DNA of 64,000 bases from Paenibacillus puerhi (GCF_009846885.1 NZ_WUWM01000016.1:1-64000), one strand, 5' to 3'. Positions 1 to 8,229 are shown, numbered from the stretch's first letter. Numbers and translations are program-made. The notes: generated from the letters alone by a model not told the origin.

Positions 1-226
1 GACCGGGATGGACGTACCGCTGGTGTACCAGTTGTCTCGCCAGAGGCACGGCTGGATAGCCAAGTACGGCAGGGATAAGCGCTGAAAGCATCTAAGCGTG
101 AAGCCCCCCTCAAGATGAGATTTCCCAGTAAGTAAGACCCCTTGTAGACGACGAGGTTGATAGGTTCGGGGTGGAAGCGCGGCAACGCGTGTAGCTGACG
201 AATACTAATCGGTCGAGGGCTTATCC
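1..226 (+). rRNA. 23S rRNA, 3' end (partial)
   Basis: The window opens inside the conserved 3' domain of bacterial 23S rRNA, and the gene ends near 226 at the typical GGTCGAGGGCTTATCC tail. The 5' part lies outside the window. It is followed by a spacer and a tRNA array with no 5S gene in between. The exact 3' end is estimated from family knowledge. Confidence 0.95.
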
Positions 227-330
227 AAATAGCTTTACGGAGTACACCACTTCGTAAGCGACAAGCTAACAGCATTCAGCATGCTTAGTTTCGCATCCAG
301 TTTTCAGGGCATAAATGTCTTGAGTCATAT

Positions 331-406
331 TCCCTGATAGCTCAGTTGGTAGAGCACTCGACTGTTAATCGAGTTGTCACAGGTTCGAGTCCTGTTCGGG
401 GAGCCA
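331..406 (+). tRNA. tRNA-Asn (GTT)
   Basis: Full cloverleaf with the acceptor pair TCCCTGA/TCGGGGA and anticodon loop CTGTTAA. CCA is encoded. First tRNA of a 17-gene array co-oriented with the rRNA operon. Confidence 0.97.
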
Positions 407-409
407 TAT

Positions 410-498
410 GGAGAGGTGTCCGAGTTGGCCGAAGGAGCACGATTGGAAATCGTGTAGGCGTCACAAGCGTCTCGAGGGTTCGAATCCCTCTCTCTCCG
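410..498 (+). tRNA. tRNA-Ser (GGA)
   Basis: Class II tRNA with a long variable arm, acceptor GGAGAGG/TCTCTCC and anticodon loop TTGGAAA. CCA is not encoded. Confidence 0.96.
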
Positions 499-515
499 TA
501 GCAATACACTTAGAT

Positions 516-587
516 GGCCCGTTGGTCAAGGGGTTAAGACACCTCCCTTTCACGGAGGTAACAGGGGTTCGAATCCCCTACGGGTCA
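516..587 (+). tRNA. tRNA-Glu (TTC)
   Basis: Acceptor GGCCCGT/ACGGGTC and anticodon loop CTTTCAC. CCA is not encoded. Confidence 0.96.
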
Positions 588-615
588 TACGGTGAGCATC
601 TTGCTCACTTCCCAT

Positions 616-691
616 GGAGGCTTAGCTCAGCTGGGAGAGCATCTGCCTTACAAGCAGAGGGTCGGCGGTTCGATCCCGTCAGCCTCCACCA
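616..691 (+). tRNA. tRNA-Val (TAC)
   Basis: Acceptor GGAGGCT/AGCCTCC and anticodon loop CTTACAA. CCA is encoded. Confidence 0.97.
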
Positions 692-710
692 TAGTACTTC
701 CAAAGAATGA

Positions 711-791
<81 letters not shown>

Positions 792-798
792 AATGTGT

Positions 799-875
799 GG
801 AGCCGTGGTGTAGAGGCCTAACATGCCTGCCTGTCACGCAGGAGACCGCGGGTTCGAATCCCGTCGGCTCCGCCA
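799..875 (+). tRNA. tRNA-Asp (GTC)
   Basis: Acceptor GGAGCCG/CGGCTCC and anticodon loop CTGTCAC. CCA is encoded. The last 18 bases of the gene plus the next base (858-876) recur exactly at 975-993. Confidence 0.97.
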
Positions 876-993
876 TGATTTACTTCCTGTGTAAACGGGA
901 TGAGAACCATTTGGGTTCGCCGGAGCATAAGCTTCGATAGCGCTACATCGCAGTCTCGTAGTGTAACGAAGAGTATCCCGTCGGCTCCGCCAT
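858..993 (+). repeat. Direct repeat of the tRNA-Asp 3' end
   Basis: A 19-bp exact direct repeat, copies at 858-876 (T-arm, acceptor and CCA of tRNA-Asp) and 975-993, is separated by about 98 bp. Similar bases (..TTACTTC) follow both copies. The second copy has no tRNA 5' part. The arrangement resembles att-type repeats left by integration or excision at a tRNA 3' end, or a local duplication. No coding capacity is seen between the copies. Confidence 0.85.
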
Positions 994-1032
994 TTATTAC
1001 TTCATGTTTGGACGTAACGAATCATTTCATTA

Positions 1033-1108
<76 letters not shown>

Positions 1109-1113
1109 TCTTT

Positions 1114-1189
<76 letters not shown>

Positions 1190-1200
1190 CAGTTTCATAT

Positions 1201-1286
1201 GGAGGCTTAGCGAAGTGGCCAAACGCAGCAGACTGTAAATCTGTTCTCTGACGAGTTCGGTGGTTCGAATCCATCAGCCTCCACCA
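1201..1286 (+). tRNA. tRNA-Tyr (GTA)
   Basis: Class II tRNA with a long variable arm, acceptor GGAGGCT/AGCCTCC and anticodon loop CTGTAAA. CCA is encoded. Confidence 0.96.
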
Positions 1287-1293
1287 CTTTCAT

Positions 1294-1367
1294 AGGGGCA
1301 TAGTTTAAAGGTAGAACAAAGGTCTCCAAAACCTTTGGTGTGGGTTCGATTCCTGCTGCCCCTGCCA
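1294..1367 (+). tRNA. tRNA-Trp (CCA)
   Basis: Acceptor AGGGGCA/TGCCCCT and anticodon loop CTCCAAA. CCA is encoded. Confidence 0.96.
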
Positions 1368-1382
1368 AACAAATTTTAATAT

Positions 1383-1459
1383 GGCGGTCGTGGCGAAGGG
1401 GTTAACGCACTGGTCTGTGGCTCCAGCATTCGTGGGTTCAAGTCCCATCGATCGCCCCA
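1383..1459 (+). tRNA. tRNA-His (GTG)
   Basis: Carries the extra G-1 opposite C73 typical of tRNA-His. Anticodon loop is CTGTGGC. The last anticodon-stem pair reads as T-T. CCA is encoded. Confidence 0.95.
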
Positions 1460-1474
1460 TTTTTATTCCTGTAT

Positions 1475-1546
1475 TGGGGATTAGCCAAGCGGTAAGGCAA
1501 CGGACTTTGACTCCGTCACGCCTAGGTTCGAATCCTAGATCCCCAG
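1475..1546 (+). tRNA. tRNA-Gln (TTG)
   Basis: Acceptor TGGGGAT/ATCCCCA and anticodon loop CTTTGAC. CCA is not encoded. Confidence 0.96.
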
Positions 1547-1555
1547 TTTTATTTT

Positions 1556-1630
1556 GCGGAAGTGGCTCAGCGGTAGAGCATCGCCTTGCCAAGGCGAGGG
1601 TCGCGGGTTCGATTCCCGTCTTCCGCTCCA
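1556..1630 (+). tRNA. tRNA-Gly (GCC)
   Basis: Acceptor GCGGAAG/CTTCCGC and anticodon loop TTGCCAA. CCA is encoded. Confidence 0.97.
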
Positions 1631-1637
1631 ATAATAT

Positions 1638-1711
1638 GGCGCCATAGCCAAGTGGTAAGGCAGAGCTCTGCAAAAGCTTTACCCCCAGTTCGAGTCTGGG
1701 TGGCGCCTCCA
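1638..1711 (+). tRNA. tRNA-Cys (GCA)
   Basis: Acceptor GGCGCCA/TGGCGCC and anticodon loop CTGCAAA. CCA is encoded. Confidence 0.96.
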
Positions 1712-1718
1712 TATTTAC

Positions 1719-1807
1719 GCCGGAGTGGCGGAATCGGCAGACGCACAGGACTTAAAATCCTGCGGTAGGTGACTACCGTACCAGTTCGACCCTGGTCTTC
1801 GGCACCA
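1719..1807 (+). tRNA. tRNA-Leu (TAA)
   Basis: Class II tRNA with a long variable arm and anticodon loop CTTAAAA. CCA is encoded. Confidence 0.96.
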
Positions 1808-1821
1808 CTCCAATTGCATAT

Positions 1822-1898
1822 GTGCCCTTAGCTCAGCTGGATAGAGCGTTTGACTACGAATCAAAAGGTCAGGAGTTCGAATCTCTTAGGGCACGCCA
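1822..1898 (+). tRNA. tRNA-Arg (ACG)
   Basis: Acceptor GTGCCCT/AGGGCAC and anticodon loop CTACGAA. The A34 is expected to be edited to inosine. CCA is encoded. Confidence 0.96.
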
Positions 1899-1901
1899 CT
1901 A

Positions 1902-1981
1902 GCTGGTATGGCGGAACTGGCAGACGCGCGCGACTCAAAATCGCGAGGGAAACCGTGGGGGTTCAAGTCCCTCTACCAGCA
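1902..1981 (+). tRNA. tRNA-Leu (CAA)
   Basis: Class II tRNA with acceptor GCTGGTA/TACCAGC and anticodon loop CTCAAAA. The bases after the discriminator are TCA, so CCA must be added. Last gene of the array. Confidence 0.95.
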
Positions 1982-1986
1982 TCAAG

Positions 1987-2023
1987 AGCACAGAGAGCGA
2001 TTAATCGCTCTCTGTGCTTTTTT
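1987..2023 (+). terminator. Terminator of the rRNA/tRNA array
   Basis: A perfect 14-bp stem (arms 1987-2000 and 2005-2018) is followed by a T run. It closes the tRNA array directly after tRNA-Leu(CAA). Confidence 0.95.
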
Positions 2024-2073
2024 ATGGATTAGCTTGTTTAGGAACCTAGCCGGAGCTCTCGGCAAGGTTCTTT

Positions 2074-3168
2074 TTATTTTTTCCCTTTGGTCACACGCAA
2101 AAGCTCAGGCAGGGTAACTATACGGAAGCCTTGCCCTTGAAGAGCTTCAATAACTTTAGGTAAAGCTTGGACGGTTCCCCTTAGGTCCTGATTGGTCCCT
2201 CCACCCGAATGCTGTAGTACGATAGAGCCGGCTTTCGCATGCTTCAAAATATTGCTCGTTACTTGAGCTTCCCCTAGCTGCTTCCAGTCAAGAGAATCTA
2301 CATTCCAGTTCACCATTAAATATCCTTGTTCGGAGGCCCAAAGAAGTTGAGCTTCCTTGATTTCTCCATAGGGCGGACGTATAAGCCTGGGCGTATAGCC
2401 GACTAGAGGTTTTAGAATTTGCTGGGTTTTCTGAATCTGCTGCTGGAACCCATCCTGAGAAAGCTTCGTGAACAAAGGATGAGAATAAGAATGATTTCCG
2501 ATCACGTGGCCTTCTCTAACGATTCGTTTAACGATATTCGGATATTTTTCCGCCTGAGCCCCGATCAGAAAAAATGTCGCTCTTACTTTATGCGCTTTGA
2601 GAATATCCAGAACCTGCGGTGTATAGACGGCGTCAGGAGCGTCATCGAACGTTAAAGCGATCTGCCGGCTGCTGGAACGTCCATGTAAAAGAAGAATATC
2701 AGGGTATTTTCGGGCAAGCTGGGATAAGGTTAAGCTTGGGGCTTGTGAGCCTTGACGTTTCATTTGCTTGACGCCCTGCGTAGCGATAGGCTTGGGCCTG
2801 TTAGCTTCTGCAGCCGCAGGTGCAGGTACGGAAATCGGTAGCTGCGAGGGCGGGGCCGGGGCCGGATTGGAATTTGCTAAGGGCGGTGTTGGTAATGGAG
2901 TGGGTAGCGGCGGGCCGGAAGGAACAGAGGTCTTATCAGCGGATTTCTCACTGCTAGCCATATTCCCTTCCTTATTGTTATCCAGCAGTCCGGGCTGGAG
3001 TGAAGCAGGCGGCATATGCTCCAACGTACTTTGCCTCGGTGCAGGGAGTGAGCTTATGCCTGGCGGCGCAGTTTGTATCGAAGGCGCAGGCTTCTCCGCT
3101 GTGCAGGCAGTAAGCAGCAAACAACAGGTCAGTACGCCTGCATATCGCTTGTAAGCTTGTGAAACCAA
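2074..3168 (-). CDS. Polysaccharide deacetylase lipoprotein (NodB domain)
   Basis: A 364-residue exported lipoprotein predicted to remove acetyl groups from a cell-wall or surface polysaccharide. The lipobox LLTAC puts the lipidated Cys at residue 22. A Pro/Ser/Ala-rich spacer runs to about residue 160. The NodB domain (about 165-360) shows TFDDAPD with the metal Asp pair at 175-176, HSYSH with His226/His230, RPPYG and a late LQHSG motif, so the catalytic set is complete. The start is TTG, preceded by GGGGGAG at good spacing. It is a single gene facing the tRNA terminator. The family is certain; the substrate (peptidoglycan, chitin-like or xylan) is not readable. Confidence 0.9.
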   Translation of the reverse strand: MVSQAYKRYAGVLTCCLLLTACTAEKPAPSIQTAPPGISSLPAPRQSTLEHMPPASLQPGLLDNNKEGNMASSEKSADKTSVPSGPPLPTPLPTPPLANSNPAPAPPSQLPISVPAPAAAEANRPKPIATQGVKQMKRQGSQAPSLTLSQLARKYPDILLLHGRSSSRQIALTFDDAPDAVYTPQVLDILKAHKVRATFFLIGAQAEKYPNIVKRIVREGHVIGNHSYSHPLFTKLSQDGFQQQIQKTQQILKPLVGYTPRLIRPPYGEIKEAQLLWASEQGYLMVNWNVDSLDWKQLGEAQVTSNILKHAKAGSIVLQHSGGGTNQDLRGTVQALPKVIEALQGQGFRIVTLPELLRVTKGKK

Positions 3169-3298
3169 GAGGACTCCCCCTTACATCCTGTATTAAAGTT
3201 AGTTTGGGATAGGAGAGGGGGTTTTATGCTTAGCGGCATTTTTAGATTTTTCCCAATACAATAGCTTCAGTTTATTAGAGCTACCTGATGCAAACAGA

Positions 3299-3330
3299 AA
3301 AGCCGCTCGGTATGACCGAACGGCCTTTCT
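3299..3330 (-). terminator. Terminator after the TSUP transporter
   Basis: On the minus strand GCCGTTCGGT, a short loop, ACCGAGCGGC and a T run form a rho-independent terminator just after the transporter stop codon. Confidence 0.8.
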
Positions 3331-3349
3331 CACACAAGGAGCCCGCTAT

Positions 3350-4168
3350 TCATAAAATATGGAGTCCTTCCAGAATCATTTTGGCGGCAATGATCACGAA
3401 AGATATGCGCAGCACCCAGAGCAGCTTGTCGCTGCTTAACATACTGGCAATTTTGGCGCCGAGCCATCCTCCGATGATTGCCGTCGGTGCCAAGTATAAC
3501 ACCATCCAGAGGTCGACTTGTCCAAGTGAAAGCTTGGTAAAGGATCCCATCAGCGACGAAAGCAGGATGACAAACATCGAAGTAGCCGTAGCCACGTGAG
3601 GAGGATAGCGAAACAACAGGACCATCGCAGGAACGAATAGCGATCCGCCTCCGATTCCGAACAGGCCGGATATAAACCCGACGGCCAGCCCAAGTATAAG
3701 CGCAGGGAGCAGACTGTACCCGTACTCGAAGGTTTTGCCGGTGCCGTCCGTGTAGGTGCGATTGACGTTCCAACGAACGTTCAATGGCTTCATGTAGCCA
3801 CGGGCGATTAGTAGAATAGCCATAAATAGCATGAAAATACCAAAGCTGAGCTGAAAGGAATCAGCGTTCACAAACTGGGTGACATAGGAACCGAGCATGG
3901 CGCCCGGGGCACATGTCAAAATGAACAGCCAGCCGCTTTTGAAGTCGACGCGCTTTTGCTTGACGAAGGTTATTGTCGATGACAGTGCTGTAAATATAAG
4001 CACGGCAAGCGAGGTCCCTACGGCGGTTGAAACCGAGATCGATTGGCCGACAAATACAGGCCCAAGGTAAACGAGCGCAGGGACTATAATGACGCCTCCG
4101 CCAAGCCCGACAAGACTTCCGAAGGTGGCCGCGAACAAACCGACGGCCGTAAAAAACAAAATACTCAT
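3350..4168 (-). CDS. TSUP-family membrane transporter (TauE/SafE-like anion permease)
   Basis: A 272-residue multi-pass membrane protein, hydrophobic throughout, with the two Gly-rich repeats of the TauE/SafE family near the N-terminus (SLVGLGGGVIIVP) and after the midpoint (SGLFGIGGGSLFVPAM). Members export or import sulfite, sulfonates or related anions; the substrate here cannot be told. I chose ATG 4168 because AGGAAGAAGG lies just upstream. A longer reading to 4249 would overlap the end of glpX and lacks a ribosome site. It lies 64 bp after glpX on the same strand and may be co-transcribed with it. Confidence 0.88.
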   Translation of the reverse strand: MSILFFTAVGLFAATFGSLVGLGGGVIIVPALVYLGPVFVGQSISVSTAVGTSLAVLIFTALSSTITFVKQKRVDFKSGWLFILTCAPGAMLGSYVTQFVNADSFQLSFGIFMLFMAILLIARGYMKPLNVRWNVNRTYTDGTGKTFEYGYSLLPALILGLAVGFISGLFGIGGGSLFVPAMVLLFRYPPHVATATSMFVILLSSLMGSFTKLSLGQVDLWMVLYLAPTAIIGGWLGAKIASMLSSDKLLWVLRISFVIIAAKMILEGLHIL

Positions 4169-4232
4169 GAGGTTAACCTTCTTCCTGGTCAATAGTTTAT
4201 CTAGATAGATATTAACACAGGAAGGAGCAAGA

Positions 4233-5216
4233 TCAATGCTGCAGCTCAAGAATATCGTTCAACAGCTGTTTATTCGGCAAGTAATGACTGGATTTAATAA
4301 AGCGAATCGTGCGGGTTTTGGCACGCATGACGATGGAATGCGTCTCGGCGCGATGGTCGGACGTATAACGGATGCCGCTCAGGAATTCTCCCGCGGTGAT
4401 ACCGGTAGCGGCGAAGATGACATCGCCGGTCCCGACCATATCGTCCATGCTGAGCACCTTCAGCGGGTCTTGAATCCCCATAGCTAGACAGCGGGCAACT
4501 TCATCTTCATCAGCCGGCATTAATCGCCCGAGCAGCTCGCCTCCCAGGCAGCGCAGCGCCGCTGCAGCCAAGACGCCCTCAGGAGCTCCTCCGGAGCCGA
4601 CATAAAGATCGATGCCGGACTCGGATAGAGCTGGAGCCATCGCTCCGGCTACATCGCCGTCACTCAGAAACTTAATGCGTACGCCTACGCGGCGCAGGGT
4701 GGCGATCCGCTCCTGATGGCGATCCCTGTCCAGGATCATCACGGTCAGATTACTGAGGGGCTTATCCAGAATATCGGCAGCCTTTTGGAGGGTCGTCTCA
4801 AGCGGATCGTCCAAGCTGAGCTTCCCCGTCAGGGCGGGGCCGACTGCGAGCTTCTCCATATACATATCGGGGGCATGCAGGAGCTGGCCTTTACCCGCGA
4901 TCGCAATAACGGCTAGAGCATTATTCAAGCCTTTGGCCACCAGCTCCGTACCCTCCAGAGGGTCGACGGCCACATCCACCTCCGGACCTTGTCCGTTGCC
5001 GACAGCTTCTCCTATATAAAGCATGGGGGCTTCATCCATCTCCCCTTCGCCGATAACAACCGTTCCCCGAATAGAAACGGAATCGAACATAGCTCGCATA
5101 GCAGCGGTAGCTGCTCCGTCCGCCTGATATTTATCTCCTCGGCCCATCCAGCTCGCGGCTGATAGGGCAGCAAGCTCGGTAACTCTAACAATCTCCAGGG
5201 CTAGTTCTCTTTCCAA
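4233..5216 (-). CDS. glpX: Class II fructose-1,6-bisphosphatase
   Basis: A 327-residue cytoplasmic gluconeogenic enzyme that hydrolyses fructose 1,6-bisphosphate to fructose 6-phosphate with a divalent metal. The GlpX family is recognised over its full length, including IGEGEMDEAPM, the metal and substrate motif VDPLEGT, and GSGGAPEGVLAA. The start is TTG at 5216, preceded by AGAGGAGTGG. It is divergent from ccpN, whose product represses gluconeogenic genes in Bacillus subtilis. CcpN control of glpX is a reasonable inference but untested. Confidence 0.96.
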   Translation of the reverse strand: MERELALEIVRVTELAALSAASWMGRGDKYQADGAATAAMRAMFDSVSIRGTVVIGEGEMDEAPMLYIGEAVGNGQGPEVDVAVDPLEGTELVAKGLNNALAVIAIAGKGQLLHAPDMYMEKLAVGPALTGKLSLDDPLETTLQKAADILDKPLSNLTVMILDRDRHQERIATLRRVGVRIKFLSDGDVAGAMAPALSESGIDLYVGSGGAPEGVLAAAALRCLGGELLGRLMPADEDEVARCLAMGIQDPLKVLSMDDMVGTGDVIFAATGITAGEFLSGIRYTSDHRAETHSIVMRAKTRTIRFIKSSHYLPNKQLLNDILELQH

Positions 5217-5439
5217 CAGATTCCCACTCCTCTTATGTATAATGAAGGATGATAACTTCTAATATAGTATAATTAATCGATATATAATACGCAATATATA
5301 CACAATAAAAATATATATTGTGCCAATCGTGCGTCATTATAGGTGAAAATAAACGGTTCTATGAGAAATGGCCGATTTTTGTTACAATTGAAGTGGCAAA
5401 GCAGCTGGAACAGGCTGCAGATATGAGGAGGGACGAGTC
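5217..5439. promoter_or_regulatory. Divergent glpX/ccpN control region
   Basis: About 220 bp of AT-rich DNA between divergent genes. It holds an inverted repeat, CAATATATA (5292-5300) and TATATATTG (5312-5320), placed as an operator might be. The ccpN ribosome site AGGAGGGA is at 5426-5433. No extra ORF is seen. The regulator of the palindrome is unknown. Confidence 0.5.
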
Positions 5440-6087
5440 ATCGAACTGACTGCGCGCCAATTACAGATTGTTGAGCTAGTGAAGGCACATGCGCCGATTA
5501 CCGGCGAACAAATAGCGGAGCTGCTCGGCCTTAGCCGGCCAACCTTGCGGTCCGATCTCGCGCTTCTGGTCATGCTGGGCTTGATCGACGCCAAACCAAA
5601 GGTAGGTTATACCGCGGGGTCCTCAGTTAACCTAGGTTCTCATCTATCCCGTAAGCTGCTGGCTTTGAAAATACGTGATGTACAGTCCATGCCTGTCATC
5701 GTAGGAGAGCAGGCAACCGTACACGACGCGGTCGTTTCGTTATTTATGGAGAATGTAGGCAGTCTGATTGTTGTGGGAGAAGACGGCTGTCTCTCCGGAG
5801 TAATCTCCCGGAAAGATCTGTTGAAATTTACACTTGGCCATACAAATGGAGCTTCAATGCCGGTCAGCATGGTCATGACGCGAGAGCCGAATGTCGTCCA
5901 CGTATCTCCCGATGAATCGATCATTGATGCGGCCCATAAAATGATCAACCATCAGGTCGACAGCCTCCCGGTCGTTATCCCTGCCAAAGCCGAGCAGTCG
6001 GGCAGCCGGGCACGCTGGGAAGTCGTCGGGCGGATTACGAAGACAATCATGACTCAGATTTTGCTCGATCTGGCTGTAGATCGATAA
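5440..6087 (+). CDS. ccpN: CcpN-type HTH/CBS transcriptional repressor, apparent ATC start
   Basis: A 215-residue DNA-binding repressor. In B. subtilis CcpN represses gluconeogenic genes and senses nucleotides through CBS domains. Seen here: an N-terminal winged HTH (ITGEQIAELLGLSRPTLRSDL), then two CBS domains at about 75-130 and 140-205. Homology to known CcpN (..IEL.. then HTH) begins at codon 5440. The strong Shine-Dalgarno at 5426-5433 points to the same place, with a 7-nt gap. That codon is ATC, and no ATG, GTG or TTG occurs in frame before GTG 5479, which would cut the first helix and has no ribosome site. It is followed 33 bp later by the PPDK regulator, as in B. subtilis. Confidence 0.85.
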   Translation: MELTARQLQIVELVKAHAPITGEQIAELLGLSRPTLRSDLALLVMLGLIDAKPKVGYTAGSSVNLGSHLSRKLLALKIRDVQSMPVIVGEQATVHDAVVSLFMENVGSLIVVGEDGCLSGVISRKDLLKFTLGHTNGASMPVSMVMTREPNVVHVSPDESIIDAAHKMINHQVDSLPVVIPAKAEQSGSRARWEVVGRITKTIMTQILLDLAVDR

Positions 6088-6120
6088 GCTAGGGATTCGG
6101 ACATTAAGGAGAAAACCCGG

Positions 6121-6927
6121 ATGAAGGAAGATAGGCATTATCAAATTACCATTTGCTCAGATTCAGTCGGGGAAACGGCTGAAGCTGTCGTTAAAGCGAC
6201 GATTCGCCAGTTCGATGCCCACCAGGTGACGACGAAACGGATCGGTCATATCAAGAGCGAGGATGAAATCCGCTCCATCGTAGAGTCTGCAGCGCAGAAA
6301 GGCGGATTTGTCGCTTATACGCTGGTTCAACCGGAGCTGCGCGAGACTATGAAGGAAGAGGCCTTGCGTCTCGGGGTAAGAGCCATCGACATTATGGGAC
6401 CTATGATGGAAGCCTTCGTCGAAACGTTCAATGACGCCCCCAGGCGCGAGCCGGGCTTGCTGCACCGGTTGGACGAGGATTATTTCCGCCGCGTGGAGGC
6501 TGTAGAGTTCGCGGTGAAGTGCGATGACGGGCGCGATACGAGCTCGCTGCTTAAAGCCCAATTGGTGCTGATCGGCGTCTCCAGAACCTCCAAAACGCCG
6601 TTAAGTATCTTCCTCGCGCATAAAGGAATCAAAGTATCTAACCTGCCACTCGTGCCGGAGGTTAAGCCTCCTAAGGAGTTGTTCCTTGTACCAGGCGACC
6701 GGATCGTGGGCTTAACGATGGATGCCGAGAAGCTGTTCAAGATCCGCACGGAACGGTTGAAGGCCGTCGGGCTTCCCTTTGGAGCTAAGTATGCGACGAT
6801 GGAACGGATTGAGGAAGAGCTGGAGTATGCGCGGGTCTTGATGAAGCAGGTGGGGTGCTTGGAAATCAACGTGACGGATAAAGCGATCGAGGAAACCGCA
6901 GGCATTATTATGGGGGAATTGCGTTAG
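6121..6927 (+). CDS. yqfL: Pyruvate, phosphate dikinase regulatory protein (kinase/phosphorylase)
   Basis: A 268-residue DUF299-family enzyme that uses ADP to phosphorylate and inactivate pyruvate phosphate dikinase (or PEP synthase) and reverses this by phosphorolysis. The family is recognised along the full length. The nucleotide loop GVSRTSKTPLS lies around residues 150-160. ATG 6121 has AAGGAGA upstream. Its position directly after ccpN matches the B. subtilis ccpN-yqfL operon and links PEP/pyruvate flux to CcpN control. Confidence 0.94.
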   Translation: MKEDRHYQITICSDSVGETAEAVVKATIRQFDAHQVTTKRIGHIKSEDEIRSIVESAAQKGGFVAYTLVQPELRETMKEEALRLGVRAIDIMGPMMEAFVETFNDAPRREPGLLHRLDEDYFRRVEAVEFAVKCDDGRDTSSLLKAQLVLIGVSRTSKTPLSIFLAHKGIKVSNLPLVPEVKPPKELFLVPGDRIVGLTMDAEKLFKIRTERLKAVGLPFGAKYATMERIEEELEYARVLMKQVGCLEINVTDKAIEETAGIIMGELR

Positions 6928-6988
6928 AGGAGCCGGTCTGGCTGACCCAGAACCGGACTATATTTTCAGGGAGTGGTGGTGACCGGGG

Positions 6989-7996
6989 ATGACTCAGAAC
7001 TTGGTTGATCGTTACGGTCGTGTACATGATTATCTTCGCATTTCCGTAACGGATCGCTGCAATTTGCGCTGTGTGTACTGCATGCCGGAGGAAGGCATGC
7101 AGTTCGAGCCGGAGGAGAATATTCTATCCTTCGAGGAAATTCACGAAGTGGTACGCGTACTTGCCGGCTTCGGGGTCCGGAAGTTGAGGCTGACCGGCGG
7201 AGAGCCGCTGGTGCGAAGGAATCTGGAGAGATTGGTCGGCATGCTGCATGAGATTCCCGGCATCGATGATATTGCCTTGACCACGAACGGTATTTACTTT
7301 GCTTCGCGGGCTGAAGCATTCCGGGAGGCGGGGTTGACCCGTATCAATATCAGTATGGATTCGCTTCGCGAAGACCGCTTCCGGATGATTACCCGCGGCG
7401 GAGATGTCGAGCGTGTCCTTCAATCGCTGAAGGCAGCTCGAAGAGTCGGGTTAGCCCCGATCAAGCTGAACGTCGTGCTGATGAAGGGGATCAACGAGGA
7501 TGAGATCGAGGACTTCCTGCGGCTCGGCCTGGAGGATGACCTGCATGTCCGATTCATCGAGTATATGCCGATCGGTCACGACGACCAGGGCTGGAAGTCG
7601 AGATATCTACCGCTAACCGAGGTGCTTCAAAGATGTTCCGCCCAAGGCTGGACCGTGGAGGAACTGCAGGATGAGGTGCGGGGAAACGGACCTTCGCAAA
7701 ATTTCCGAATCGCAGGGGCTGCAGGTTCCTTTGGGCTGATTCATCCGGTAAGCGATCATTTCTGCCAAACATGCAACCGGCTGCGCTTGACGGCGGACGG
7801 CAATATCAAGCCGTGTCTGTACTGGTCGGACGAGTTTAATGTACGCAAGGCTATCGGAGACGACCGCAAGCTGGCGGAGATGTTCTTCCGAGCGTTGGAT
7901 GTGAAGCCGGAAAGCCATGAGATGGCTAAGGCGCTGGAGAATGAGAGGCAAAGCCATACGCCGACAGAGCGCCGGATGTCGCAAATCGGCGGTTAG
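6989..7996 (+). CDS. moaA: GTP 3',8-cyclase (molybdenum cofactor biosynthesis)
   Basis: A 335-residue radical-SAM enzyme that starts molybdopterin synthesis from GTP. The N-terminal cluster motif has Cys24, Cys28 and Cys31 (CNLRCVYC). The C-terminal second Fe-S site has Cys259, Cys262 and Cys276 (CX2CX13C). The expected C-terminal GG-type end is present (QIGG). No other moa or mob gene is in the window, so it is a solitary copy here. A strong terminator follows. Confidence 0.97.
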   Translation: MTQNLVDRYGRVHDYLRISVTDRCNLRCVYCMPEEGMQFEPEENILSFEEIHEVVRVLAGFGVRKLRLTGGEPLVRRNLERLVGMLHEIPGIDDIALTTNGIYFASRAEAFREAGLTRINISMDSLREDRFRMITRGGDVERVLQSLKAARRVGLAPIKLNVVLMKGINEDEIEDFLRLGLEDDLHVRFIEYMPIGHDDQGWKSRYLPLTEVLQRCSAQGWTVEELQDEVRGNGPSQNFRIAGAAGSFGLIHPVSDHFCQTCNRLRLTADGNIKPCLYWSDEFNVRKAIGDDRKLAEMFFRALDVKPESHEMAKALENERQSHTPTERRMSQIGG

Positions 7997-8005
7997 CTCA
8001 TCGGC

Positions 8006-8047
8006 AAACCCCCGGTAAAGCTTGGGTGAAGCTTAACCGGGGGTTTT
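8006..8047 (+). terminator. Terminator after moaA
   Basis: A long stem with arms AACCCCCGGT.AAGCTT and AAGCTT.AACCGGGGGTT and a T run ends the ccpN-yqfL-moaA direction of transcription. Confidence 0.93.
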
Positions 8048-8055
8048 GTCATGAC

Positions 8056-8148
8056 TTAGATAAAGAAGGTACGCGAAACGATAACCAGCAAGATGAACAA
8101 TACAAGAATCACAGCAGTAGTTGTATGAAATCCGCCGACACAGCTCAT
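8056..8148 (-). CDS. yjcZ: YjcZ-family sporulation peptide (30 aa)
   Basis: A 30-residue hydrophobic peptide that starts MSCVGGFHTTTAVILVLF and ends SRTFFI. This pattern, a short polar start (CVGG or YGG type) followed by one membrane helix ending in a positive residue and Phe-Ile, is typical of the YjcZ/YhjD small sporulation proteins of Bacilli. The ribosome site AAAGGGGGA precedes ATG 8148. Its molecular role is unknown; family members are expressed in sporulating cells. Confidence 0.85.
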   Translation of the reverse strand: MSCVGGFHTTTAVILVLFILLVIVSRTFFI

Positions 8149-8229
8149 ATGACATCCCCCTTTCAGAAGACATGGTACACCATATGAGGGGGGGATTTTT
8201 GCTGTATGGACCCCTGCCTGTTCCAAGTT

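Noticed and set aside
4168..4249. Longer TSUP start at 4249
   Set aside because: It overlaps the 3' end of glpX and lacks a ribosome site, unlike ATG 4168.
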